From Gemmatimonadota bacterium (GTDB taxonomy: Bacteria > Gemmatimonadota > Gemmatimonadetes > Gemmatimonadales > Gemmatimonadaceae): DNA of 5,722 nucleotides. Both the position numbers and the translations under genes were made by a program. The stretch is from positions 1 through 5,722 of the forward strand of contig JAHFCS010000163.1 in the NCBI GenBank assembly GCA_023249395.1. The letters are read 5' to 3'. The first letter of the stretch is position 1. Each line of letters opens with the position of its first letter. Below the pieces are notes generated by a model. It did not search any database, had not been told where the DNA came from, and worked only from the letters and a program-made list of their open reading frames with translations. Below, one piece after another: positions 1 through 5,697 of this stretch.

Positions 1-759
1 TGTCGGCGGCGTGAAGTGGCCAAGTGACTCAAGGCGCTCCAGCTCGCCATTGCCGGCGCGTACCGGAATGATCGATACGACCGCCGCACCATGCTGCGCT
101 GCGTATTCGACTGTGCGCACTGTCCATTCGACCGATTCGGTGGCCGGAACGTACGGCACGCCGAGGAGCACGAAGACACGCAGGTCCATGTCGTTGTCGC
201 AAAGAAAGCGCGCTGCCTTGTCGAACCGCGCCAGGTCGAGGCGCTTGTTTAGCTGCGCAGTTGCAGTTGGATGGATTGTCTCGAGGCCAACGGCAACTTC
301 GAGGCGCCCCGCGAGTTGTTGCGCGAACTCCAGCGTCAGCGAGCCGATGGTGTTCGCATGCGACTCAACTGTGACGCCGATGAAGGGCGCAGTTAGCGCC
401 GCGATCGCCGGCAGGTCTTCAGCTGGCACCGCTTGGCGGTCAAAGAAGTTGCTGGCATTATAGAGTTTGACTCGATGGAAAAGTTGAGCCAGACTCTCGA
501 GCGATCGAAGAACTTCCGACAGCTGCTTTGGCAACGCGCCAGGTGGCGTTCGTCCATTGATTGTCCACCGCCACAGATCACAGAACGAGCAGGTGAAGCG
601 ACACTCTGCACCCGTGAGAAAGACCGTCAAGGCACGTTCGATTTTTCCGTCTGGCCTGCGTTCCTCCTCGATCAACGACCCGTGAGCAATGTACGGGTTG
701 ACGTTCGGCTTGGGTGAGCGAAGACCGCGAATACGCCGATCCGCGATCGACCCGCTCAA
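1..759 (-). CDS. Radical SAM protein, Elp3-like domain (3' end cut off by window edge)
   Basis: An uninterrupted minus-strand frame of 253 codons runs off the left edge, so the C-terminus is missing. Residues 53-60 read CRFTCSFC, the CX3CX2C motif that binds the [4Fe-4S] cluster of radical SAM enzymes, preceded by a hydrophobic strand (ALTVFLTG, 43-50). After it come alternating strand/helix segments typical of the radical SAM barrel, including VEVAVGLETIHP-like and LRVFVLLGVP-like strands. The enzyme is expected to cleave S-adenosylmethionine reductively to start radical chemistry; the substrate is unknown. The frame has no ATG or GTG upstream of the motif after an in-frame TGA inside the preceding gene. 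I therefore chose the TTG at 759-757, which overlaps that gene's stop (TTGA), implying translational coupling. A second TTG at 675-673 would lose the KPNVNPYIAHGS stretch, which looks conserved. The N-terminal KPNVNPYIAHGSLIEEE and CDLWRWTINGRTPPGALP segments resemble a bacterial radical SAM subfamily I recall but cannot name. The class assignment is firm; the exact start is not. Confidence 0.88.
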   Translation of the reverse strand, partial: MSGSIADRRIRGLRSPKPNVNPYIAHGSLIEEERRPDGKIERALTVFLTGAECRFTCSFCDLWRWTINGRTPPGALPKQLSEVLRSLESLAQLFHRVKLYNASNFFDRQAVPAEDLPAIAALTAPFIGVTVESHANTIGSLTLEFAQQLAGRLEVAVGLETIHPTATAQLNKRLDLARFDKAARFLCDNDMDLRVFVLLGVPYVPATESVEWTVRTVEYAAQHGAAVVSIIPVRAGNGELERLESLGHFTPPT

Positions 760-2087
760 ATGGATGCTGTGTGCAGCGCCTGGAAGTGCCGCCGGTAGTG
801 GGCCTCGTTCTGGGAGAACAGCCGATCGACCTGGTCAGTCGCCACTGATCCATGTTGAAATCGGCGCTTGGGAAAGACCGGCATCTCGAGGCCCAGAACC
901 GAGCGAATGCCGCGCGCCACGATCTCGCCCTTTAAAGAGTACAGTCGCTCGTGCGACCCGTCAGTCAGCTTGGCGAAGGGAATCGCTTCGGCAACCGCGA
1001 TGACAGGGGGACGCGTAAAAGGGCTGAACCCGGCGAATCCGTACTCGCGTGTGCAGGCGTAGCTGCGGACGCAGCCGCGGCTATATCCGCCCGAGTAGGT
1101 GAGCGAGTGCTTGATGGAATCGACGCCCCATCCTTCCTGGTACAGCATGCGGTTGTTGACGACACTCCGGATCGTCAGCTCGCTGTTCTCTTCTATGGGA
1201 TAGTCCTTGAGGTTCTCATCACCACCGTCGCCGTCCACGAGCAGGCGCCAGTCCGGATAGCGGTCCCTGATTGCGGCGAGCAGGCTCAGGTTCACGGCCG
1301 CGCATTCGACGTCGAGGGACTTGTAGTCTTCGATGACAGCGACGGCACGCAGCGGATCAAGCGCGCTCGAGGGTACCTCGATCATCTCGCCGAGCATCTC
1401 GAGACTTGTCCGCGCCAGGAATTCACGCGCCTGGCGCGCGTCGTCTCCTTGACCATCCACGGAGAGCGTGAACGCTTTCAGGCGCGCGGGGGATTGCCCT
1501 TCGTCCAGCAACAGCTTGTAAAGGCAGAGCAGGATTGCGCCGCTGTCGATGCCGCCGGAAAACGGGACACCGACGGATGCCACAGGATCCTGCACCGCGA
1601 GCCATCGACGCAGCTCGTTATAGACGGCTTCGATGTAATGACGGCCGATGACGTCCAGATCCTCGGGTAGCGTGCCACGAGGTGGATCGAAGAAGCGCCG
1701 GTAGACAGGATTCGGGTCGGGACATCCAACCAGACGAAGCGTGGTGACATGGTGGGCAGGTACCATGCGCGTGTAGCTCGGGTGGAACTGATCTCCCCAT
1801 CCTCGACGCACCAGCTCTGCCGCGATCTCGTCGATACGTTCCGCCACGATCAGCACCGGTCCCTCGACAGCTTTTGCGAGGAAATAGCGGAGTGGGCGGT
1901 CGAGGCTTCGCGCGAGTCTCACCTGCTCCCCTTCCTGCGCCACCAGGGCGAACGAGCCGTCGATCTCGAGCACGGCGCTCAGGTCAGCTGCGAGGAGCCG
2001 ACGTTGAGCTTCAGCTTCGCTTAGCCTCCAGAGTCGCTGCGACTCAGGATGAATCAGGTTGATGATGTCAGCGATGGGATAGGTCAT
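756..2087 (-). CDS. Asparagine synthetase-like protein lacking the glutaminase cysteine
   Basis: A 443-residue protein with asparagine-synthetase architecture. The N-terminal ~150 residues keep vestiges of the glutamine-amidotransferase fold (EIDGSFALVA at 41-50; LARSLDRPLRYFLA at 58-71, matching the LARDxxGxxPLYY segment of AsnB). However, the protein starts MTYPIAD, with no Cys2 nucleophile, so it is unlikely to release ammonia from glutamine. The synthetase domain has the PP-loop SGGIDS at 177-182, which binds ATP pyrophosphate, a GDGGDE motif at 286-291 matching AsnB's GEGSDE, and a C-terminal FPKRRF (405-410). In known relatives such as beta-lactam synthetases and lasso-peptide cyclases, this layout goes with ATP-dependent activation of a carboxylate for attack by an amine other than glutamine-derived ammonia. 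The actual substrate here is unknown. The frame stays open upstream to an ATG at 2279, and another ATG lies at 2135, but that extension is not family-like and overlaps the divergent gene, so I prefer the ATG at 2087. No good Shine-Dalgarno is seen. The stop overlaps the radical SAM start. Confidence 0.9.
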   Translation of the reverse strand: MTYPIADIINLIHPESQRLWRLSEAEAQRRLLAADLSAVLEIDGSFALVAQEGEQVRLARSLDRPLRYFLAKAVEGPVLIVAERIDEIAAELVRRGWGDQFHPSYTRMVPAHHVTTLRLVGCPDPNPVYRRFFDPPRGTLPEDLDVIGRHYIEAVYNELRRWLAVQDPVASVGVPFSGGIDSGAILLCLYKLLLDEGQSPARLKAFTLSVDGQGDDARQAREFLARTSLEMLGEMIEVPSSALDPLRAVAVIEDYKSLDVECAAVNLSLLAAIRDRYPDWRLLVDGDGGDENLKDYPIEENSELTIRSVVNNRMLYQEGWGVDSIKHSLTYSGGYSRGCVRSYACTREYGFAGFSPFTRPPVIAVAEAIPFAKLTDGSHERLYSLKGEIVARGIRSVLGLEMPVFPKRRFQHGSVATDQVDRLFSQNEAHYRRHFQALHTASI

Positions 2088-2145
2088 CGTGGGGAGTCCG
2101 TCAGAAGTTGCCCTGAGCGCATTCTCGCCATACATGCAAAATTCG

Positions 2146-2922
2146 ATGGCTTGGCCTAATCTAGACGGCGGAAAAGAACTCGTAAGCTCCCGCCCTTCCA
2201 ATGGACCTGTGACCCTGACACCGAAGCGACGATTCCTCCCGGATACCGCGAGGATCGAACCTCCCCAGCTTTCGTTCACGCCAGTCGAACGAAAGCTCGT
2301 TCATCGCCTGCGCACTCCAGCTGCCGTTCAGCGCTGGCTCAATGAGCTCCCCTACAACAGAGAGCCCGCAGGTGACACGATGCGCGGCTTTCGCGGCGTC
2401 GTCCGCACGGGAACCGCTCACTGTCTCGAAGCCGCTCTCTTCGCCGCCACCACACTCGAGCAGCACGGATATCCCCCACTCCTACTCGGCTTCGAATCGA
2501 TCGATCTCCTCGATCACGTGATCTTTGTGTATCGCACACCCCAGGGATGGGGGTCAGTGGCGCGCTCTCGCGATCCCGGGCTCCACGGGCGCAAACCGGT
2601 CTTCGCCACCCCCCGAGCGCTCGCGTTGAGCTACGCCGAGGGATACGTGGACCACTCGGGACGCATCAAGGGTTACGCGGTCCTCGATCTCCGAGTGCTC
2701 GACCCGTACGACTGGCGGCTGTCCGACAGGAACCTCTGGAAAGTCGAGAATCTTCTCCGCGACTGGCCACATCGTGCAATCGTTTCATCCGAGAAGCTGT
2801 TTCGTGAGCGACATCAGCGGTATCGTGAATTCATCCGCCGGAACGGCTACAAGCCGTGGAAGTACTTCAAGGGCCGTGAGCGCTGGACTCCTCTGCCACC
2901 CGAATTCCGAAGCCGCGGATGA
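2146..2922 (+). CDS. Uncharacterised transglutaminase-like (cysteine-protease-fold) protein
   Basis: A protein of about 258 residues with this start. RGTAHC-like context appears as RTGTAHCLEAALFAA (residues 87-101), placing a cysteine (C93) at the start of a helix. LLDHVIFVYR follows (H124 on a strand), then GYAVLDLRV (D181). Order and spacing match the Cys-His-Asp triad of transglutaminase-like folds. The conserved-looking core is LVHRLRTPAAVQRWLNELPYN through GSVARSRDPGLHGRKP. The C-terminus is rich in basic and aromatic residues (KPWKYFKGRERW). I recall similar uncharacterised bacterial proteins, but no function is established from sequence; hydrolysis or amide exchange at the cysteine is an inference. 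It has no signal peptide, so it is probably cytoplasmic. The start is uncertain: the frame opens with GTG at 2089 and also has ATG at 2134 and 2146 and GTG at 2209. None has a convincing ribosome binding site, and the likely folded core begins only near 2270. It is divergent from the synthetase-like gene. Confidence 0.72.
   Translation: MAWPNLDGGKELVSSRPSNGPVTLTPKRRFLPDTARIEPPQLSFTPVERKLVHRLRTPAAVQRWLNELPYNREPAGDTMRGFRGVVRTGTAHCLEAALFAATTLEQHGYPPLLLGFESIDLLDHVIFVYRTPQGWGSVARSRDPGLHGRKPVFATPRALALSYAEGYVDHSGRIKGYAVLDLRVLDPYDWRLSDRNLWKVENLLRDWPHRAIVSSEKLFRERHQRYREFIRRNGYKPWKYFKGRERWTPLPPEFRSRG
2157..2163. promoter_or_regulatory. Possible overlapping divergent -10 elements
   Basis: TAATCT on the plus strand (2157-2162) and TAGATT on the minus strand (2163-2158) both fit the TANNNT pattern of a sigma-70-type -10 box and overlap almost completely, between two divergent genes. 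If used, the minus transcript would have a leader of about 65 bases before the ATG at 2087. The plus transcript would start near 2169, which favours the GTG at 2209 as start of the transglutaminase-like gene. No good -35 hexamer is present on either side, so this is only a weak candidate. Confidence 0.2.
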
Positions 2923-2977
2923 TCGAACGGGCTATTGGCCCGGCGCACCTCGCTCGGCGTCCCTTCCCCATCTGAGC

Positions 2978-2983
2978 TATTCT
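2978..2983 (+). promoter_or_regulatory. Possible -10 element of a leaderless promoter for the SDR gene
   Basis: TATTCT fits TANNNT and ends seven bases before the GTG start at 2991, the spacing expected for a leaderless transcript. The 68-base gap before the gene has no strong Shine-Dalgarno, only AGG two bases from the GTG. No -35 match is seen at the proper distance, so the call is weak. Confidence 0.22.
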
Positions 2984-2990
2984 TTCAGGC

Positions 2991-3764
2991 GTGAACACGG
3001 AAATGCCTCTCATCTCGCTCCGTGGAAAACGAGCCCTCGTGACCGGTGGCTCCCGCGGAATCGGCGCTGCTACCGTACGATTGCTTGCTCACGCCGGAGC
3101 TAATGTCGTCGTTGGCTACCACAAACGCGCGCGGGACGCGGAGGCGGTCGTCGAAAACGCGCGCTCGACGGGAGTGCGAGCAGTCGCCGTCGCGGCCGAC
3201 GTCGCCACAAAGGATGGCGCTGACGACCTCGTGAAGGCTGTGATTGACGAGTTCGGCTCACTCGACCTGTTCGTCGCCAACGCCGGAATCTGGCCGGTGG
3301 ATGACATCCCCTTCATCAGGATGACCGACGAGCATTGGCGACGAACCATCACCGCCAATCTCGATTCCGTCTTCTTCTCGACACGCGCCGCCGCACGTGC
3401 GATGAGTGACGGCGGAAGCATCGTTCTCCTCTCGAGCACCGCCGGCCAGCGCGGTGAGGCTTATCACGCCGACTACGCGGGCACCAAGGGAGCGATCATC
3501 TCACTCACGAAGTCATTGGCGGTGGAGCTTGCGTCGCGCGACATCAACGTCAACTGCGTCGCGCCGGGATGGGTCGATACCGAGATGGCAAAAGAGGCGA
3601 TCGCCGCAACCGGCATTCATCGGATCGCATCCGGAATTCCGCTCGGTCGAATCGCGTCTCCAGACGACATCGCCGGTCCCATCGTTTTTCTCTGCTCTCC
3701 TCTTGCCCGTCACATCACGGGCGAGGTGCTCAACGTCAACGGCGGAAGCGTGCTCTGCGGGTAA
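2991..3764 (+). CDS. Short-chain dehydrogenase/reductase (SDR), FabG-like
   Basis: A 257-residue protein of normal length for a classical SDR and with every diagnostic motif. These are the cofactor-binding TGGSRGIG at 18-25, NAG at 97-99, the structural Asn (N123), the catalytic Ser in LLSSTAG (S149), YAGTK giving Tyr162 and Lys166, and the PG loop at 192-193. The C-terminus LNVNGG is typical of the family. Basic residues after the second strand (GYHKRARD, 42-49) suggest NADP(H) rather than NAD(H). It should interconvert a hydroxyl and a keto group on a small cytoplasmic substrate. Sequence alone cannot separate 3-oxoacyl-ACP reductase from a sugar, steroid or secondary-metabolite dehydrogenase, and no fatty-acid genes lie nearby. 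I start at GTG 2991; ATG at 3003, four codons in, is an equal alternative. It follows the transglutaminase-like gene by 68 bases on the same strand and could be co-transcribed. It converges with the membrane-protein gene across a 13-base gap. Confidence 0.93.
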   Translation: MNTEMPLISLRGKRALVTGGSRGIGAATVRLLAHAGANVVVGYHKRARDAEAVVENARSTGVRAVAVAADVATKDGADDLVKAVIDEFGSLDLFVANAGIWPVDDIPFIRMTDEHWRRTITANLDSVFFSTRAAARAMSDGGSIVLLSSTAGQRGEAYHADYAGTKGAIISLTKSLAVELASRDINVNCVAPGWVDTEMAKEAIAATGIHRIASGIPLGRIASPDDIAGPIVFLCSPLARHITGEVLNVNGGSVLCG

Positions 3765-3777
3765 ATGCCCGAACAGT

Positions 3778-4299
3778 CTAGAGATACCTCGCTGATGCCA
3801 TTGCTGCGACAGAAATCACCAGCAGAATCGCGACTATCCTGAAGGAACTGACGATTCGCGACTGAAGTGCCTGCATCTGCCGTTGCTCCTCATCCGTCGG
3901 TGGACCTCCCGACGCCTGAATTCTGTCTCCGAGCGCCATCATCTTCTTGGCCGCACTGCCTACTACACCGCCGCCGATTCCACCGGCAATGACCGCCGCC
4001 ACGGCACCGATGCCGAGGGTCATCCCTGTTCCGCTCGACGCCCAGGTGCCGTCAGTCACCATCGCCAGTCGCCCATACATTGCCAAACCGGAGAGTATCG
4101 TCAGCCCCATCGCACCGAGGAGAAAGGGCCGGAGCCGCTTCCGGAACATCAGCTCGCGCATGAACGCCCCGCCAGCTTGACCCAACGCGCTCTGTGCTGG
4201 GAGAAGGAACCACGCAATGCTCATCGCCGTTCCGGCCCAGAACACGCCACTGATGATGTGAATCAGTCTCAGCACGATCATCGAGGTGCTCTCGTTCAT
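3778..4299 (-). CDS. Four-helix integral membrane protein, CopD/DUF2269-like
   Basis: A 173-residue very hydrophobic protein. Predicted membrane segments are at about 8-33 (IVLRLIHIISGVFWAGTAMS), 57-79, 94-115 (glycine-rich, GGIGGGVVG) and 152-171, with a polar, charged stretch between the third and fourth (about 117-150). The first helix pattern RLIHIISGVFWAG, with a membrane His14, resembles the opening helix of CopD-like and DUF2269-like membrane proteins, some of which are linked to copper or haem. That is only a resemblance and no transported substrate can be named. The start at 4299 is well supported by AGGAG eight bases upstream. The frame extends to an ATG at 4392, but that part runs through the preceding gene and is not hydrophobic. 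It begins 26 bases after the stop of the lipoprotein gene and is the last gene of the minus-strand cluster. Confidence 0.82.
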   Translation of the reverse strand: MNESTSMIVLRLIHIISGVFWAGTAMSIAWFLLPAQSALGQAGGAFMRELMFRKRLRPFLLGAMGLTILSGLAMYGRLAMVTDGTWASSGTGMTLGIGAVAAVIAGGIGGGVVGSAAKKMMALGDRIQASGGPPTDEEQRQMQALQSRIVSSFRIVAILLVISVAAMASARYL

Positions 4300-4307
4300 T
4301 CCATCAT

Positions 4308-4312
4308 CTCCT
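4308..4312 (-). promoter_or_regulatory. Shine-Dalgarno AGGAG for the membrane-protein gene
   Basis: Read on the minus strand, AGGAG lies eight bases before the ATG at 4299. It is the clearest ribosome binding site in the window and fixes this start over the upstream ATG at 4392. Confidence 0.7.
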
Positions 4313-4325
4313 GTCGATGTGAAGG

Positions 4326-5405
4326 CTACTGCCAGTCGGCGATGAAGAGGTTCGTCTCGCCGGGTTTGTCGGCGTCGCGATTCGACGCCCATACAACCTG
4401 CTTCCCATCGGGACTGAACATCGGGAATCCGTCGAATGACTGGTCGAAAGTGATCTGCTCGAGGCCGGTGCCGTCAGGATTCACGAGGAACAGATCGAAG
4501 TTTCCGCTTCGCGGACTCAGATAGTTCGACGAGAAGATTATCCGTTTTCCATCGTGGGTCCACGACGGTCCGAAATTGGCACCCCCGAGGTGCGTGATCT
4601 GCCGCTGATCCGAGCCGTCCGCATTCATCAGGAACAGCTCCACCTTCGCCGGCCGTACGAGTCGCTGCGCCAGTAGCTCGCGATAAGTGCGAAGCTCCGC
4701 CGAGTCGGTCGGATGATTGGCGCGGTAAACGATCTTCGTCCCGTCGGGAGACCACCATGCGCCACCGTCGTAGCCCGGCGTGTTCGTGAGCCTCCGCACG
4801 TCAGTCCCATCTGCATTCATCGTGTAGATGTCGAGGTCACCGTCCTTGAGCGAGGTAAATACGATGCGCTTTCCGTCCGGCGAGAGGACCCCTTCGGCGG
4901 TGTAAACGTCGTAGTGCGTCAGCCTGCTGAGCTTACTGCCGTCCCGATCGATGGTGTAGATGTCGTAGCGATCGAGCGGCCAGATGTATCCCTTCGACGG
5001 ATCCGGCTTCGGCGGACATGTCGAATCGTGCGCGCTTGTCGAGGCGAAGAACAACCGCTCGTCACCCGGGAAGAACCATCCACAGGTTGTCTTCCCCCGC
5101 CCGTCGGAGATACGACGCACTCCGGTCCCGTCCGTCCTTATCACGTACTGCTGATCGCATGGGTGACCGTCACGCGTGCTCTGAAGCGTCAGCCACTTTC
5201 CGTCGTGACTGAAATAAGCCTCTGCGTTGTCGCCTCCGAAGGTAAGCTGCCGGATCGCCCGAAAATGGCGCTCACCTGGAGCGGCCGCGATCACGCGCCC
5301 GGGCCATACGACGGGACTCGTTGCCGACGGCTGCGGGGAATACATCACGCACGCGGCAAGTGCCGACAGACCTAGAAATCCGCTAGGTAGGAAATGCCTG
5401 CTCAT
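4326..5405 (-). CDS. TolB-like PD40 beta-propeller lipoprotein
   Basis: A 359-residue exported protein. The N-terminus has a short hydrophobic signal ending in a lipobox LAAC (16-19), so Cys19 is probably lipidated and anchors the protein in the inner or outer membrane. The rest is a repeat protein with PD40/WD40-like blades. Blade cores are SHDGKWLTLQS (66-76), a diverged PGDERLFFAS (113-122), SPDGKRIVFTS (175-185), SPDGTKIVYRA (219-229), THDGKRIIFSS (283-293) and SPDGKQVVWAS (331-341). They alternate with DGTxVRRIS/LT-type strands (91-100, 153-163, 198-207, 261-271, 309-319), which is consistent with a six-bladed propeller. A 25-residue insert (about 231-255) interrupts the blade pattern. 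The fold resembles the TolB propeller, but there are no TolA/Q/R or Pal genes and the protein lacks TolB's N-terminal domain, so it is not TolB itself. A role in envelope binding or as a peptidase-type propeller without catalytic domain is inferred. The ATG has GAGGG a few bases upstream and overlaps (ATGA) the alternative frame of the preceding gene. Confidence 0.9.
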   Translation of the reverse strand: MSRHFLPSGFLGLSALAACVMYSPQPSATSPVVWPGRVIAAAPGERHFRAIRQLTFGGDNAEAYFSHDGKWLTLQSTRDGHPCDQQYVIRTDGTGVRRISDGRGKTTCGWFFPGDERLFFASTSAHDSTCPPKPDPSKGYIWPLDRYDIYTIDRDGSKLSRLTHYDVYTAEGVLSPDGKRIVFTSLKDGDLDIYTMNADGTDVRRLTNTPGYDGGAWWSPDGTKIVYRANHPTDSAELRTYRELLAQRLVRPAKVELFLMNADGSDQRQITHLGGANFGPSWTHDGKRIIFSSNYLSPRSGNFDLFLVNPDGTGLEQITFDQSFDGFPMFSPDGKQVVWASNRDADKPGETNLFIADWQ

Positions 5406-5427
5406 TGTCCCTCGTGGTCGTGCTCCA

Positions 5428-5649
5428 TCATTTCGTCGCCTCGCATGTGATCGTCACCCCAGATTGCCTTCGCTCCGTTGCTCTCCTCGGCGGCAGGCAC
5501 CAGTTCACGTGCTTGTGCCATTGCGCAACGCTTATCGGTATACGAGCGTCAAGCTCCGCGGCAGTATAGCGCTTTGGCGCCGTATACATGGCACCGGCGG
5601 ATATAACGAGCAACGTGGGAAGGAGTGCGGCTCTCAGCTGATTCCTCAT
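5428..5649 (-). CDS. Small secreted WHxHxNWC protein, possibly frameshifted or internally deleted
   Basis: A 73-residue frame beginning MRNQLRAALLPTLLVISAGA, a clear signal peptide with a likely cleavage site after AGA (20). The mature part YTAAELDARIPISVAQWHKHVNWCLPP (28-54) contains a His/Cys-rich WHKHVNWC motif (44-51), which could bind a metal or form a disulfide. I recall larger secreted proteins with a WHxHxNxC motif, but this is unverified. After residue 54 the frame becomes arginine-rich with less typical codons (agg, aga) and stops at 5428. The -1 frame from 5488 instead reads EESNGAKAIWGDDHM and on to a His/Asp-rich end. It has mostly G/C third bases and stops at 5404-5402, overlapping the lipoprotein ATG as ATGA. 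A frameshift, or an internal deletion that changed frame, is therefore plausible, and the gene may be a remnant or contain an assembly error. No strong Shine-Dalgarno precedes the start. It is the first gene of the apparent three-gene cluster. Confidence 0.6.
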   Translation of the reverse strand: MRNQLRAALLPTLLVISAGAMYTAPKRYTAAELDARIPISVAQWHKHVNWCLPPRRATERRQSGVTITCEATK

Positions 5650-5669
5650 GATCTGCTGCTACCCTGGTC

Positions 5670-5697
5670 CCGGGTAACTGGTACCGGGTACCGGGTA
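5670..5697. repeat. Short CCGGGTA direct repeat with GGTACC palindromes
   Basis: CCGGGTA occurs at 5670-5676, 5684-5690 and 5691-5697; the last two are in tandem. They are interleaved with GGTAC/GTACC steps, and TACCC (5660-5664) can pair with GGGTA (5672-5676) around a seven-base loop. The array lies just upstream of the minus-strand cluster, between it and the window edge. Whether it is an operator, a slipped-strand repeat or part of a longer intergenic repeat cannot be judged from this edge. Nothing coding is seen between 5650 and 5722. Confidence 0.5.

Noticed and set aside
11..463. 150-residue open frame on the plus strand
   Set aside because: It is opposite the radical SAM gene, which carries the CX3CX2C motif in the other strand; its serine/arginine-rich composition is typical of a shadow frame.
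951..1670. 239-residue open frame on the plus strand
   Set aside because: It lies wholly opposite the synthetase-like gene, which has clear motifs; the frame is open because of high GC and shows no recognisable domain.
2088..2279. N-terminal extension of the asparagine-synthetase-like protein to the ATG at 2279 (64 extra residues)
   Set aside because: The extra residues show no family features, cross the divergent gene, and precede a natural-looking start at MTYPIAD.
756..2922. Calling the left block a lasso-peptide cluster
   Set aside because: There is no precursor peptide, PqqD-like leader-binding protein or transporter in view, and the proteins do not read like canonical lasso B and C enzymes.
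2928..2942. Hairpin CGGGC-tattg-GCCCG after the transglutaminase-like gene as a terminator
   Set aside because: Only five base pairs and no following T-run, so an intrinsic terminator is not supported.
2920..2988. tRNA-like look on the minus strand (TAGCTCAGATGGGG and GTTCGATC)
   Set aside because: The D-arm would need a loop of about 18 bases, and I could not pair a normal acceptor stem or anticodon arm; probably chance.
3758..3771. CGGG-taaatg-CCCG between the convergent genes as a bidirectional terminator
   Set aside because: Four-pair stem with no T-run on either side; too weak to call.
4713..5375. 220-residue open frame on the plus strand
   Set aside because: Antisense shadow of the PD40 propeller lipoprotein; arginine/proline/valine-rich with no domain pattern.
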